Origin: Antennarius striatus
Lineage: Eukaryota; Chordata; Actinopteri; Lophiiformes; Antennariidae
Direction of reading: 5' to 3'
Assembly (NCBI RefSeq): GCF_040054535.1
Contig: NC_090780.1
Coordinates: 11,932,501 to 11,996,500 of the forward strand
Length of the DNA stretch: 64,000 nucleotides
The translations under genes and the position numbers were made by a program. Every line of letters begins with the position of its first letter. The stretch's first letter is position 1. The notes under the pieces were generated by a model, which saw only the letters and a list, made by a program, of their open reading frames with translations, searched no databases and had not been told where the DNA came from. Shown one piece after another: positions 1 to 12,191 of the stretch.

Positions 1-1376
1 ACCTTTACTAATATGGGAATGTGGGAATGAAGACATTATGAACATGTGTCCACATGTGTAAAATAACAACAGATTACAGTATCCTGTCTTGTTTCACAAA
101 AAGACCGAGCATCACCAAGAGCAGTATTCTATTTTAATAACAAACTAATCAGTAACAGGTATGAAGAAAAAACAAACAGTTCGACATTGTCTGACCGAAA
201 ACTGACTTGGCTCCCTCTATAACAAGATCAAGAAATATATTGCGAAAGACACTGCACATGACAATCATGACAAGATTGTTTAAAGATCATCCCACATACT
301 GCCACCCTGCTAAATAGTCCTACATTTTTAATTACCCTTTCATCTATATTTGTAATGCACACTTTTTACTTATTTTCTGGTCACAATTAATTAGTGTAAT
401 TTTTTTTTGCACTATATAAGAAATGTTAATAGTTTATAAGTATTCCTGTTCACCACCAGGTTATTATCTGACTTTGTTTGAAGAACACATCTACATGAGA
501 CTGGAGTTGAGGAGAGGTGGTCGCACAAACCCAGAGGATGCTTGGAGAGAACCGGCAGGGAGACTGCAGACAGCGTCAGTCCTTTCGGGGTGTCGCTCTC
601 CGTGTCCGAGCCTCCGTGGGTCAAGAAGCGGACCTTCTGTGGAAGTGGGACGGACGGTGTAGCATTCACGCCTGGAAGACGTCACACGCCGAGGGTCAAC
701 AGGACACAGGACCCACGCTCGACACAACCCGCACTGATATTGCGCTACCGTTTGAAATGTATTTGACATGTATGGACGATGAGGAAACTCTAGACATCCT
801 TACCTTTCAAAATATTCGTCTCAATGGTGTCCCGTGCGAGTTTCCAGTGGACACCTGGGGGTTTGTACACACAAAACAAACCCTCCAGCCTCCTGAACAA
901 ACGAACCGCTGGAGTCGCCATGATGATTAAAACATCCTCATTTCTGCACGACTGATAAAAATAATCTTATGGGTCAAAAGTGTAGTTCACCTACAGTACC
1001 GATGTGTTTCCCACACCGCATGACCGTTTCACTTGTCTGACTGTACTTATGTGCGCATGCGTCCCTACATGTCTGTCGCTTGGTAGCTCTATTTGAATAT
1101 ACCGCCGCCTGCCGGTTCGGAGGTGTACTAGACCACAACTACCGTATTAAGAGAGGACTGAAGGTGCTTGTTAGCAAACTACAGTATAAGAAAAAGGTGG
1201 ACTTTTTTTTTGTTCAAATTGTTGAATAAGTCAGGACGGGGTTGACAATAAAATTGTTCAGACAAACTAACCATCAGAGACCAAAAATTTCTGAACTGAA
1301 TAGCCCCTCTATTATCTCATTATGCCTAGTCTTGTGATATGTCTCCCTTTCTCTTACCCTGTCCTTATCTTCCTAT
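1..1376. other. No recognised gene
   Basis: AT-rich DNA with a GC-richer patch at about 490-930. An open frame of 137 codons runs from 517 to 930 on the plus strand, and open frames in other registers overlap it. None of these translations resembles a family I know, and I see no convincing splice sites or poly(A) signal. The patch could be part of an old repeat or an untranslated exon of a gene off the left edge. Confidence 0.5.
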
Positions 1377-2572
1377 CAGGGCTCGAAATTTACCTTTTTT
1401 TCTTGGTAGCACTGGTGCTCCCAAATTTATAAGTTAGTAGCACAAGCAAAGACTTTTGGATCACCTACCCAAAAGCAAGGCAGTGACGGAGCGACAGAGA
1501 CGCTCCGTCCATCTCCGTTCCGCGCGCCTCTCTCCCTCGCCCAGGAGAGGGGCCGCAACTGCGCTCTCACTGTTTTGTGGTAGGAGCGCAGGAGCGCGGT
1601 CCTGCTCAGACTGTTTCGCGCACATTCTCCGGCAGCTCCACACTCACGTGTCCGCATCAAACAAACTGTCGCGGTAGTGCGTTCGAGGGTACACACTCGG
1701 CGCCTACGCGTTTTCCCCACACAAAACGGTATGAGAGACGCTCACCTGAGGATGATGCGTTGGTCCGCCTCCGGGTCAGGGGCCAAACCGAGGCACTATC
1801 TGGGTGCGGGTTAAATAGTGCATTGTGGCGCGCTGTCAGGCCAGCCCGGTACCTGGACTGAACCATTTTGGTTATTATTGGATTGTTTTGTATTTTAAAA
1901 CATCACTAAAATATGTTTTATGTTGCCCCAAACTCCACCATGCCTTTAGTGAACATTCTTTTGCATTTCTTGGTCACTTTGCCCTCAGCTCGGACTTAAG
2001 GGGATAATTCTGCTAAAAAAAAGATCTGTGCTTTGTTTCATAGTGAGACTTCATGTTACCACTTTTAATTCATGCTACTTGTTCAGACAGTATGAGGTAA
2101 AATGGTTTTGAACTGCCTGACGGAGGAATAAACATAAATTTCGTCCACTCATTGTTAACCAGCGGTTCTCCTTGTTAACCTCCCTAACGTTTGGAGCTAT
2201 GCTGTCCTCACTGTCTCCCTTCTTCTGTGCTAAGCTGTAGCGGTAAACTCACAGCAGCAGGGAGCTGTCCCACTTCCTGGTGCACTGACAGCGCAGGGTA
2301 GATAAACGATCTGAGAAAATCTCTCATGAATCTATCATGGAGTGGTCACGGGTCAGGACAGAACCATCACGCGGTCTGCATCCGGACCGCGGTCCGCCAT
2401 TTGGTGACCCCTGCTCTATGGAGAGAGAGAGAACGAGCAAGAGAGAAGAGGAAAAAAAGGCCCACCAGATTTTTTTCCCTAGTCGCACTGGTGCTCCCAA
2501 ATATATTTAATAGTAGCACTGATAAAAATTGGGGTGCATATGCGACAAAAATGGTCACAATTTCGAGCCCTG
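1377..2572. mobile_element. hAT-like non-autonomous DNA transposon
   Basis: The left end CAGGGCTCGAAATTT (1377-1391) and the right end (2558-2572) are inverted copies matching at 14 of 15 bases. Just inside, both ends carry inverted versions of a sequence beginning 'actggtgctcccaaat' (left near 1410, right near 2488). A 5-bp direct repeat CCTAT flanks the element at 1372-1376 and 2573-2577. The interior has a GC-rich block at 1480-1860, but its open frames lack recognisable transposase motifs. The CAGGG end is typical of hAT elements. The 5-bp rather than 8-bp flanking repeat leaves the superfamily uncertain. Confidence 0.6.
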
Positions 2573-2589
2573 CCTATTATTTCCTTTCC

Positions 2590-2756
2590 ACCCAACCAGT
2601 CAAGACGGATGGGTCCTGCCAAGAGTTTCTTCCTCAACGAGGGATTTTTCCCCTGCCACTGTCGCTTATGCTTGCTCTGTAGGGTTCAGTTGGGTTTTTC
2701 TGTCTGTTAAAGCGCTTTGTTTCCATGATTAAGCCCTATACAAATATAACTTAATT
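2590..2756 (+). repeat. Dispersed repeat fragment (GACGGATGGGTCCTGCC type)
   Basis: This segment contains 'gtcaagacggatgggtcctg', a 'tttcttcctcaacgagggatttttccc' block and an ending 'ctatacaaatataacttaat'. The first two blocks recur in diverged form at 53500-53580. The layout is familiar from dispersed fish retroposons. It abuts the SINE that follows, so the SINE probably inserted at its 3' end. Confidence 0.5.
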
Positions 2757-3117
2757 GGCGGCACGGTGGCGTAGTGGTTAGCGCTGCTGCCTCACAACAC
2801 GGCGGACCCGGGTTCGAGTCCCGCTCTGTGCGGAGTTCGCATGCTCTCCCCGTGTCTGCGTGGGTTCTCTCCGGGTTCTCCGGCTTCCTCCCACCTCCAA
2901 AAGCATGCGCTTGAGGTTGATTGGCCGGTCCCAAATTGACCATAGGAGTGAGTGTGTGTGTGAGTGGTTGTTTGTTTCTATGTGGCTCCGCGGTACACTG
3001 GCGTCGTGCCCGGAGTGTCCCCCGCCTCACGCCCTGAGACTGCCAGGATAGGCACCCCCCGTGACCTGCGTTAGCGGATTAAGCGGGTTGGAAGATGAAT
3101 GAATGAATGAATGAATG
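2757..3117 (+). mobile_element. tRNA-headed SINE, family 1, nearly full length
   Basis: The head reads like a tRNA: a pol III A box within GTGGCGTAGTGGTTAGCG (about 2766) and a B box GGTTCGAGTCC (2811-2821), with GCAC...GTGC able to pair as an acceptor stem. The body has the phrases 'cggcttcctcccacctccaa' and 'gatagg', and the 3' end is (GAAT)n. The same family recurs at 27945, 41331, 43053, 43368, 43865 and 45560. The tail repeat suggests mobilisation by a LINE with a similar 3' end. Confidence 0.85.
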
Positions 3118-3224
3118 GTTGATTCAGAATCCTCAACTACATTTATATTTTAGAGTTAATCAAGAAGTCCGCATCCCACTGTATGTTTGAAGAAAAAATA
3201 AATGTAATATCTGACTAAATCAGC

Positions 3225-5957
3225 ATTCCTCAAAGAGAGCTGCCCTCTTATCGTGGTGGGGGAGTTTGAGTGCCCAAATGATCCCAGGAGCTATTTTGTC
3301 AGGGGCTTCATGCTCCTGCTAGGGTCTCCCTTGGCAAACAGATCCTGGGGCCCAAGTATGACGCAACCGGGGCCCCATCCTGGAGTGAGGTCCAGGGATT
3401 GGGCTTGTATGCAAGCGCCCGGTGGCCGGGCGCTCGGCCCGACAGGACGACATGTGGCCCAACCTACTGTGGAGTCACCACCCGCCAGGGAAACCATAGC
3501 GGACGGGTTCAGTGTAGATTGGGTGGCAGTCGTCAGCATGGGGCTCGACGACCCAATCCCCAGACTAAGAGTCTAGCTCTAGGGACATGGAATGTTATCT
3601 CGCTGGGGGGAAAGGAGCCAGAGCTTGTGAGGGAAGTTGAGAGGTACCGACTGGATAAAGTCGGGCTCACCTTCACTCACAGCTTGGGCTCTGGAAGCCA
3701 AACCCTTGAGTGGGGCTGTACTTTCTATTTTTCTGGTGTTGCCCAAGTTGAGGGTGTGGGCTTGCTAATAGCTCCACATCTCATCTTATATGTTGGAGTT
3801 CACCCCGGTGAACGAGAGGGTTTAGTACAATTGCAACAACACATCATCAGTAGGGTAAAACTAACCTGTCTCACAAAGGCGTCCCTGCGCTTCGGGTGGG
3901 GGACAGGTGTCTCATTGTCATTTTGCCTACGGGCTTAACGGCAGTGTGTAATACCCGGCCTTCTTGGAGTCCCTGGGAGGGGTACTGAATAGTGCTCCGA
4001 CTGGGGACTCCATTGATATTCTTGGGGATTTCAACTTTAATGTGGGCAATGATAGTGAGACCTGGAAGGGGTGATTGGAATGAAAAGCCTCCCTGACCTT
4101 AACACGAGCGGCGTTCTGTTATTGGACTTCTGTGCTAGTCACAGTTTGTCAATAACAAACACTTTGTTCAACCACAGGGATGTCCATAAGTCCACATGGC
4201 ACCAGGACAACCTAGGCTGGAGGTCGATGATTGACTTTGTTGTCGTATCATCAGACCTCTGACTGCGTGTGTTGGACGCTCGGGTGAGGAGAGGGGCAGA
4301 CCTGTCAACCGATCACCACCTGGTGGTGAGCTGGATCTGCTGGCAGAGCAGGGGGCAGGACAGACTCGGCTGGTCCAAACGTGTTTTTAGGGTCTGTTGG
4401 GAACGTCTGGCAGAACCCTTTGTCAGTGAGTTCTTCAATTCACACCTCTGGGAGAACTTCTCCCAGATTCCGTAGGAGGCTGGGGGCATTGAGTCGAGGG
4501 GACCATGTTCTCCACCTCCATTGTCGAAGTGGCTGCTCTGACCTGTGGTCGCAAGGTCTCTGGTGCCTGTTGTGGCAGTAACTCCATAACCTGGTTGTGG
4601 ACACCCTAAGTAAGGGATGCCGTCAAGCTGAAGAAGGATGTTAGAATAATGTACATAAGTTATCCCATATTTACTGATTTACATTCTATTATTCTTTATA
4701 CTGTGTACCATGAGCATATAAATGTGTATGTGTTTTTGTGTGTCTTGCTATGCGCTGAGTTATGTTTAGGCAGAGTTCGAAAGGTCACAACTGAGGTAGC
4801 ATCTGATGACTAGTTTAAGATGTAAACCTTGACCTGCTGAAAAAAGGACAATATCATAAAAGGAAGAGGTTACTCTTGTGACATTATACCATACATGGTG
4901 CATTGCTGATATTTTTGTCCCCTTTCTTTAGGACACATTGTAAACAGGGACTGCCCAACTGAAATAAAAGAGGTTTCGGCAGAGACATGTTGAGAAAGGG
5001 GTGGAGATCCGTAACTGAGCACATCTCTGTTCGTTCTCCTCGCGAGTAAAAAATATAACTGTTGTCTTCTCCTTTTTGTGAGTGTGTTTTAAATGTTCTA
5101 GGTTGTTTGAACTTGACAAAGGAATCCTATGAAATCGTGTTAAATTGTAGGACACTGGAGACAGCTGACGGGTACAGGCAGGCCGGGCATACTGCAGCTC
5201 AAGTAGTCGCGGAGGCAAAAACTCCGGTTTGGTAGGAGTTCATGGAGGCCATGGAGGAAGACTATCGGTCAGCCTCGAAGAAATTCTTGCAAACCATTCG
5301 GCGCTTCAGGAGGGGAAAGCGGTGCACAGCCAACACTGTTTACAGTAGAGGCGGAGAGCTGCTGACCTCGACTGAGGATATTGTCGCGCGGTGGAAATAA
5401 TACTTTGCGGATCTCCTTAATCCTGCTACCATGTCTTACACAGAGGAAGTAGAGGCTGAGGTCTCAGAGGTGGACTCGTCCATCACCCAAGCTGAAGTCA
5501 TCAAGGTGGTTGCCAAACTCCTTGGTAGCAAAGCACTGAGGGTGGATGAGATTCGCGAGTACCTCAAGTCTCTGGTTGTGCAGGGACTATCATGGTTGAC
5601 ACATCTCTGTAACATTGCATGGCAGTCGGGGACAGTATCTGTGCATTGGCAGACCGAGGCAGTGGTTCCTCTTTTCAACCAGAACAGAAGGTGGGTTCCA
5701 ACAAAAGGGGGATCACACTCCTCAGCTTCCCGGGGAAAGTTTATTCCAGGGTACTGGAGAGACAAATGGTGGGGAGGTGCTCCACGCATGTCCTCGAGGA
5801 AGACCTAGGACACGCTGGAGGGATTGCGTCTCTCGGCTGGCTTGGGAACGCCCGGGGGACCAGGAGGAGGTGTGTGGGTTGAGGGAAGTATGGGCATCCC
5901 TGCTGAGACTGTTGCCCCCGCGACCCGGTTGAAGATGGATGGATGGATGGATGGACT
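3225..5957 (+). mobile_element. Decayed LINE with (GATG)n tail (Rex/RTE-like)
   Basis: Endonuclease-like pieces include the TWNVISLGGKEPELVREVER region near 3590, a GDFNFNVGN-like stretch near 4025, [12 protein letters not shown] (about 4227-4262) and STDHHLVVSWI (4303-4335). Further on come a pre-RT segment at 5431-5660 with 'ITQAEVIKVVAKLLG', then 'ITLLSFPGKVYSRVLERQM' at about 5713-5770, then directly a C-terminal GRPRTRWRD region and the end RLLPPRPG. The reverse transcriptase core between 5770 and 5780 is missing, and frameshifts and stops break the rest. A 600-bp stretch (4620-5200) has no recognisable coding and may be a later insertion. The 3' tail is (GATG)n at 5934-5955. It is defective; the family name is tentative. 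Confidence 0.75.
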
Positions 5958-6205
5958 AAATAAGCACTGTTTTATGTAAATTTATTTTCATTATATAATT
6001 GCGGAAATACTAGTAAGCAAAACAAGCATATTTTTTAAAGAACAATGGAGGAAATATGACAAAGAAGGTAAGGATAAAACAGCATTGTTGGCAAAGACCT
6101 GTGGTAAATCACAAATACTCACAATCTGATAGGTGAAGAAAAGAGAACACAATGGGGAAATACTTAAAATATATAAAAGTGAGACAATAAGACATGATTA
6201 ACTGA

Positions 6206-6273
6206 TTCCTCCCATGGCAAACAGGTCCTATGTGACCGGATTAACTAAGAGCAGTTCAAAAACCCCTATAAAC
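6206..6273 (+). repeat. Short fragment of the GATG-tail LINE leader
   Basis: The sequence 'ctcccatggcaaacaggtcc' matches the leader of the 3225-5957 element ('ctcccttggcaaacagatcc' near 3326), followed by 'gcagttcaaaaacccctata', which I associate with the same LINE leader. It is only about 70 bp and non-coding. Confidence 0.45.
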
Positions 6274-6276
6274 CAC

Positions 6277-6545
6277 TGCCGGGGGAGGCGGTTGCTCAGC
6301 AGAAGAGCGGGTCATCCTGTGTTCCCAAGATCAGCAGTTTGATTCATGCTCCCGCCCAACCACCTTGGAGTGTGAGCTGACAGTGGGAGATGCCGAGGCA
6401 CCCTTGAGCAAGGCGCGGTCCCCCTTTACAAGTTGCTCATTTGGGGCACACCAAGATGGAGCTGCCGCCTCTCTACCTCCCATTGCAAGCCTACAGGCCC
6501 CTATGTGTGTGTTTCTGCATGTGCTACAGGGCACACTTTTTAAAC
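6277..6545 (+). mobile_element. tRNA-headed SINE, family 2
   Basis: The head has 'ggttgctcagcagaagagcg' (A box region) and 'cagtttgattcatgctcc' (B box region). The body has 'gtgtgagctgacagtgggag', 'ttgagcaaggc', 'ttgctcatttggggc' and 'ctctacctcccattgcaagc'. A reverse-strand copy at 59370-59647 has better-preserved boxes, and a 3' fragment lies at 42386-42600. The body is clearly distinct from SINE family 1. Confidence 0.8.
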
Positions 6546-7000
6546 AAGTCAATTAAGATGTCAGATGTTTGGAGGGTATAGAGTGCAAAGCAAATTAATT
6601 TCCTTTGAAAACTCTTTACTGAGTTAATCTGTTGTATGGCTACATAATTTATCAGTCTGCATGAAAAATGTAATTAAGTTGGAAACAGTTAAAAAATTGG
6701 GCCTCGATTCTCTGCTGTAATGTCACAAAACAAACCCCAGTTTCAGGTGCAAAAGAATCACATGCCACAGAAAGCAATAGAATTCTCTCAGCAACAAATG
6801 GTCATCCCCCATATCAAAGGAGAGCTGAAGAGATGAGTCTTTATAAACACAAACTAAACTTTTTATGAAAATAAATATCTTGTTTATTTATATTTTTGTA
6901 TTCAAGCAAACATTGTAATCATAGTTTTTAACAGAATGTCGTTTAGCTTTTAAAAAAAAAAAACCGAATCAAGAAGTGGTCATGAGTAGTCTCCACGTCA
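6546..7000. other. Intergenic, nothing recognised
   Basis: AT-rich sequence with a short poly(A) run at 6950-6962. I see no repeat family or coding signal. Confidence 0.5.
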
Positions 7001-7425
7001 GTAGGGGGCAGCATTCAACCTGAAACTGTCACTAAAACATCCGAAGAAGATCGTCTCAGACCTTCATCGAAGACAGAGAACAGAGTCCAGCGTGGAATCA
7101 GAACCGTGGTAGGACCCACAGCTCCACAAAGTACAATGTCTGTCTGTTCTGAAAAAAGTTCGTCTTGTAATGTGTTAAAAAAAAAAGACTTAGCGCCAGA
7201 AAGAAAACCACCAGGCGCTGTGTTAGCAAGATGCTATGCTAACGTAGAATGACAATTACGTGTCTAGACAACGAGGCAGAATAATCACAATTATATCACC
7301 CACGATTGAGAATCTGTAACCATGACAACGGTGACGCCTTGAGGTGGTGACGGTCGTCACCGTGGCCTCTGTGAAGTCAGGTGGAGGCTGACGGAAATGT
7401 CAGCAGCACGGCAAAAGAGAACATT

Positions 7426-7433
7426 TGACGTCA
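7426..7433. promoter_or_regulatory. CRE-like palindrome TGACGTCA
   Basis: A perfect TGACGTCA octamer, the consensus site for CREB/ATF factors, about 160 bp upstream of the hdhd3 start codon. A likely non-coding first exon may lie at about 7020-7110, with GTAGGA as a possible donor, so the site may be in intron 1. A single octamer can occur by chance. Confidence 0.3.
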
Positions 7434-7589
7434 GTGTTGAATCCCAAAACATTTGATATTCCAATAGAAGCAACATTGACGAAACACTTTTAATTTTTTA
7501 TGGGATACTGACCTGTCTTTTTTTTTAAATTTATTTACTTCCTTATGTATGTATGTATGTATTTATTTATTTATTTCTCTGTAGGTGTA

Positions 7590-8606
7590 ATGCGAGCTCC
7601 TCTGCAATGGGTTTTGTGGGATGTGACAAACACTCTCCTGAAGGTGCGTGCATCTGTGGGGGAGCAGTACTGCAAGGAGGCCGAACGGATGGGCTTAAAC
7701 CTGGATCCTGTTGAAGTGGACGCTGCCTTCCGTCAGGTGTATCAACACCATTGTAGCAAGTACCCAAACTACGGCATCACTCATAGCATGGATGGACAGA
7801 CTTGGTGGATGGGGGTGGTGCAGGACACCTTTTCTCATTGCAGGGTACAAGATCCAATCCTGGTTAAAACCATGGCTAGCAACCTTTATCATAACTTCTG
7901 CAGTGCAGAGAACTGGGAGGTAAATGACTAACGATAAATGGCGACAGCATATGATGACTAAAACCTGTTTCTACTGATGCTATATCCTAAAGAGGACATC
8001 GGTACCACAACACATTCTTTAGAGGCTTTTATTTGTGAACTCTACCCTCCTCAAAAGCATTTTTATGAGTATAAGAAACTTATGTTTACTCAAACATGGA
8101 TCTATATTCCACATATTTACAACTGATGAGTTGTTTATATACTGCCAATGTTTATGGACAAAGATGTATATAATTATCACTTTAAATATGTATTGTGTTT
8201 TTTTTTGTTTTAGGTATTTTCTGACTCACAGAAGGCCCTGGAGAGTTGTTCTTCCCTAGGACTGAAGCTAGGCGTGGTGTCAAACTTTGACAAACGCCTA
8301 GAAAGGATTTTGCATGTTTGTGGTCTGCTGCCTCACTTTAGCTTCTTAATAACGTCAGAGGAAGCGGGTGTAGCAAAGCCAAATCCAAGCATCTTTGATC
8401 AGGCACTTCAGAAATGTGGCACACTAGCTGCTAGCGTGGCTCATGTTGGAGACGATTATGTGAATGATTACCTCACCTCTCGGTCTATGGGCATACACGG
8501 GTTCCTCTTAGACAGACACAACAAGTATAAAAACAGTGTTCCTCGACAGCATCGGCTCAGCTCCCTGGAGGAGCTTTCATCACATCTTCAGCTGCACATG
8601 CAGTAA
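7590..8606 (+). CDS. hdhd3: HDHD3, haloacid dehalogenase-like hydrolase domain protein 3
   Basis: Two coding exons, 7590-7919 and 8214-8606, joined in phase 0, give 240 residues (human HDHD3 has about 250). The acceptor at 7583-7584, donor at 7920 and acceptor at 8212-8213 are all canonical. The protein has the HAD fold order. Motif I is WDVTNTLL, with nucleophile Asp11. A helical cap carries the family phrase YPNYGITH. Motif II is VVSNFD (Ser133), motif III AKPNPSIF (Lys165) and motif IV VGDDYVND (Asp190/Asp191). The +2 position of motif I is Thr rather than Asp, so the general acid of classical HAD phosphatases is missing; from memory human HDHD3 also lacks it. Substrate unknown. The start is the first ATG in the exon and matches the family N-terminus. 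A poly(A) signal AATAAA lies at 8660-8665. The gene is convergent with tgfa. Confidence 0.93.
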
Positions 8607-8699
8607 TCTCAAAGACTCATTGGCACAAGTGCAAAGCTACATACCCTGACTGTATTTAAAATAAAATATTCAAAACATGGATTTGTAGAACTATATTGA

Positions 8700-11600
8700 A
8701 TTGAATGTACTCTATACAGTATAATTCTTAAAATCTATTAAAAGTTTGTCTTGGAAAACAAACCATTTACTTCTTTAATGTGATGTGGAAAAAATTGTAC
8801 AAGTGTTTAGTCAGAGCTGAAATACATTATTTGCTTGAACAGTGTTTAACAGGATTTTGTGGTAATTTTGTACATTCATCTCAAAAGGTGGTGGTGGTGG
8901 GTTGGGGCTAGTGAAATAAAGGAGAACTAGATCAAGATTCACTAAAAAAAAAAAAAAAACCTCCCTAGCCAGACCAGAAGACACCAAACATGCTGGACCT
9001 TCTTTTAGTTCATCATCCGTCCGTATTTGTTCAGCACTCCAGAACTTTAAATGTGCAGTTTATGGGAAGCTCTCTCACTGCAGACTTTTTTTCCAGTAAA
9101 AACGTTTGAATCAAAAAATGCACATATTTCTGTAGAAGGGGTGATTAAACTGTAATCAGATATCTGACTCATCACGGTAATTAATTTCTGTTAACTATGG
9201 TTATCATTAATGGTACAAAGGGAACACAGAATGTTGTCAACATTATGAAAATGCCCATATGGCCATTAAAATAGTAATAGGTAATCTTACAAAATCCTTT
9301 AAAAAATTCTGATGAAACATTTTACTGAAGAATGGCTAGATATGGCTAGAACCAATCTTATTGATTTAACTCCAAAACACATGCATTATTCATTTTCAAA
9401 GAATAAGTGCTGGCCCGCTTTATTCACTCTCATTGCCTCACAATGTCACACAACTGCTTAAATGGGTATGTAACAATAAAAAGATAATATAAACATTAAC
9501 CTACGCTTGAAGCCAGATGAAAGCAAGACAAGCATAGAAACAGATTGGATGTCAACATATAAATATTTAATTATATCATCACGTTCATGATTTCTTGGAC
9601 CTTGTTGATTACGAGAGTTTGAGCTGGATTATTTTCCAGTGAAAACTGCTATCCTTGTGTAATTTGGGTGAATAGACTGTTTACACTGAAGCTCAGTGCT
9701 TTCATCATTCCTAATGATCTGTTTCCGTTCAAATAACAGCACAGGGTTGCTTAACCCTAATAGTCTTATTTCAAACCATCTGGTCAGAGGAAGATACTGG
9801 GAACGTTGGGCTGAGGATCAAAAGGGACAGAAGATGAGGCAAATAGAAGAAAAAAGGCCAGAACGGCATTGCAGTTAAAAGCAAGGCTTCAACCTCTTAT
9901 GGTGAATAGGGATTGAGGTTTGTCAAAATCAGATTTAAGAAATGTAAGAGTAATTTCTGACATTGACACCTAACCATCCATAATATCATGAATTGTGAAT
10001 GGACGTAGATTTTAAATCTGGATTTTCCCCACACTGTGGTCTGTTTTTATGTGATTTGCTTCCCCTTGCACTCCGTTCTACGTTAAAGGGCATTGTGCAT
10101 ATTTAGGGAAGCTCTCATAAGAGCTGCTTAATTCAAAGCTGGTTGAGGAGCTCAGCCAGACGGTTCTAAAGAGCTTCACAGAAATCCAATTGCAAGACCT
10201 AATTGGATTGAAATACAAAATGAAGCTTCCTGCACAGAGAGCGAAGCAAAAGAGTAGAGGGGAAGAAGCATAAAGCAAGATGTCAACTCATAGACATGAA
10301 GTATTCATTTAAAACCAGACCTGATTTATGCAGCGTAGTCTTTCACATTGAGCAAATGTGTTAACATGAATGACTATACATTCTGTCAGCTCAAAAGGAC
10401 AATACTGCTGATATATATGGATGAAGGCTGTAATATTTCCTTCAGCTAAAGAAGCACTTAAGAGTTCAGCTCTTTGTTCAGTTGCGCCTGGGGTTCAGGG
10501 CTTCATGTTGCATTTCTGCCTCTTTAAATATTCAGTGGAAAAGAAAAAAGAAGAGCAGCAGAGATTCGGGGTATATGAAGGGAAAGAAGAAAGGGGAAGG
10601 AGCTTCAGAAGTGAAAAGAGGGTCACGCGATGAAGCGAATAACAGACTCTGGAGATGTAGCAGCAATTAATGAGCACATGAATAAAACATGCACGCACAA
10701 TTGCATTTTCAATTAATTTCATAAAAGTCTTCAAAGAAGAGCTAACACATGAAAAGGTCATCCTTTTGGATGATTTTGTATTGACATATACCATTTATAC
10801 ATATGAATATTTCCGCATGTCCCTGAAATTTACACACGTACAATCAGCACAATGATGTAACAAACAAAAACATATAAATGCAAATCTCATTGTAATGTAA
10901 ACAAATACAAATGTATTGTCACTGCCTTTGTCATATAAATACCATTACACACACACACATGTATTTGGTTTCCACATTTATCACACAAAGCATGTACACA
11001 CTATACATGAGTCAGTTTGTAATCATTATCTTTGTATTCCAGCTCCTGGTATCATTTCAGCTCTTTTAGGAAGAACTGAAATATTGTTTTTAAAGTTACT
11101 TTCAGAGGAATTTCTCATTGAAATATATTTAAATTCAAAACAGATGCAATGCTATAACATACCACTCTAAATAAGTGTTTTGTGTAATTTCTTTAAAATG
11201 CCTCTTCCCACAAGTGATCCCATTTTTCATTATGACTACTTTGTGCAGTTCAGAAAAGTGCAATGATTTAATAGGACTGTGGAATAAAGTGACCACCCAG
11301 GATGTGCATGAGTTGTGGCAGTCATAGCTTGCAACTGAAATACCTCTGATGCATCAATATGTTCAATTACAGCTCAGGAATAAAAAAATAAAACTGACAA
11401 ATATTTCAGCTTCAGTAGCAATACTGGAGTCAAATCACTAGAAAAAAATCCTTTATCCCTCAAAACCGTGTGGGAATAATATTACTTTGCAAGTTTAATG
11501 TAGGCTTACAGATAAAACGTCCGCGATTTTATTCTATCAGTCAGTCCATCAGTCCAAAAAATTCCTACTCCCGCCAGGTGAAGTGAGTTCCTTCATTAAA

Positions 11601-12191
11601 AACAGACACTAAAATTTCTTTAAAGCATCAGTTTTCCCCACCATAATATCTTTTTTTAAAAAGTCTTCGGTGCTCATAGAGTTCTGATGAAAAATGTGCA
11701 AGTTATTAAAAGACAAAAATAGGAATTAAGGTCCTCTGACTTCGTTTTGTCCTCCAGCCTGAAATAAAAATTGTCTTTATAAGATCCACACCGGATGATT
11801 ATTGGTCTTGCTGGTCATTTCTCCTGTCTTCTTGGCCAGCCATAAATCATTATAGTGAGGACACACATATGATTTGGTAGGACCTTCAGTCTCACAGCTC
11901 CACACAAACTGAGGATGTGTGTGAATTTCCACAGGGTCAAGACTGAAGTAAATATTCCTGTGGCCTGAAGGTCAAAAGTCCCACTCAGTAAGAAAAATGT
12001 GAAAGAACATTTAACCTCCCACATCAGTCAGGCAGCAGTGTAGACAATACACCTCTGTGTGTGGTAAAGTCTGCTTGATCTCAACGTGTAAACACCACTT
12101 TAGATGCAATCCTGGGGGTCTGTGGTCCAGACAGGATGACAGAATTTAACATGCCATGATGCAAACCTTGCATGTCCGGGAAGATGTGTTC
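8700..12191 (-). other. Probable long 3' UTR of tgfa plus intergenic DNA
   Basis: There is no coding frame worth calling in these 3.5 kb. Mammalian tgfa transcripts have 3' UTRs of several kilobases, so much of this stretch is plausibly the tgfa trailer. A minus-strand AATAAA (TTTATT at 9419-9424 on the plus strand) is one candidate cleavage signal among several in AT-rich sequence. The stretch ends within about 50 bp of the hdhd3 poly(A) signal. No dispersed repeat was recognised apart from a poly(A) run at 8944-8959. Confidence 0.4.

Noticed and set aside
1427-1866. Overlapping open frames on both strands in a GC-rich block
   Set aside because: They lie within an inverted-repeat element and none has protein-family features; GC-rich composition alone keeps stops rare.
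2757-2830. tRNA gene signal (A and B boxes)
   Set aside because: It is the head of a dispersed SINE present in several copies in this window, with no clean 72-nt cloverleaf end.
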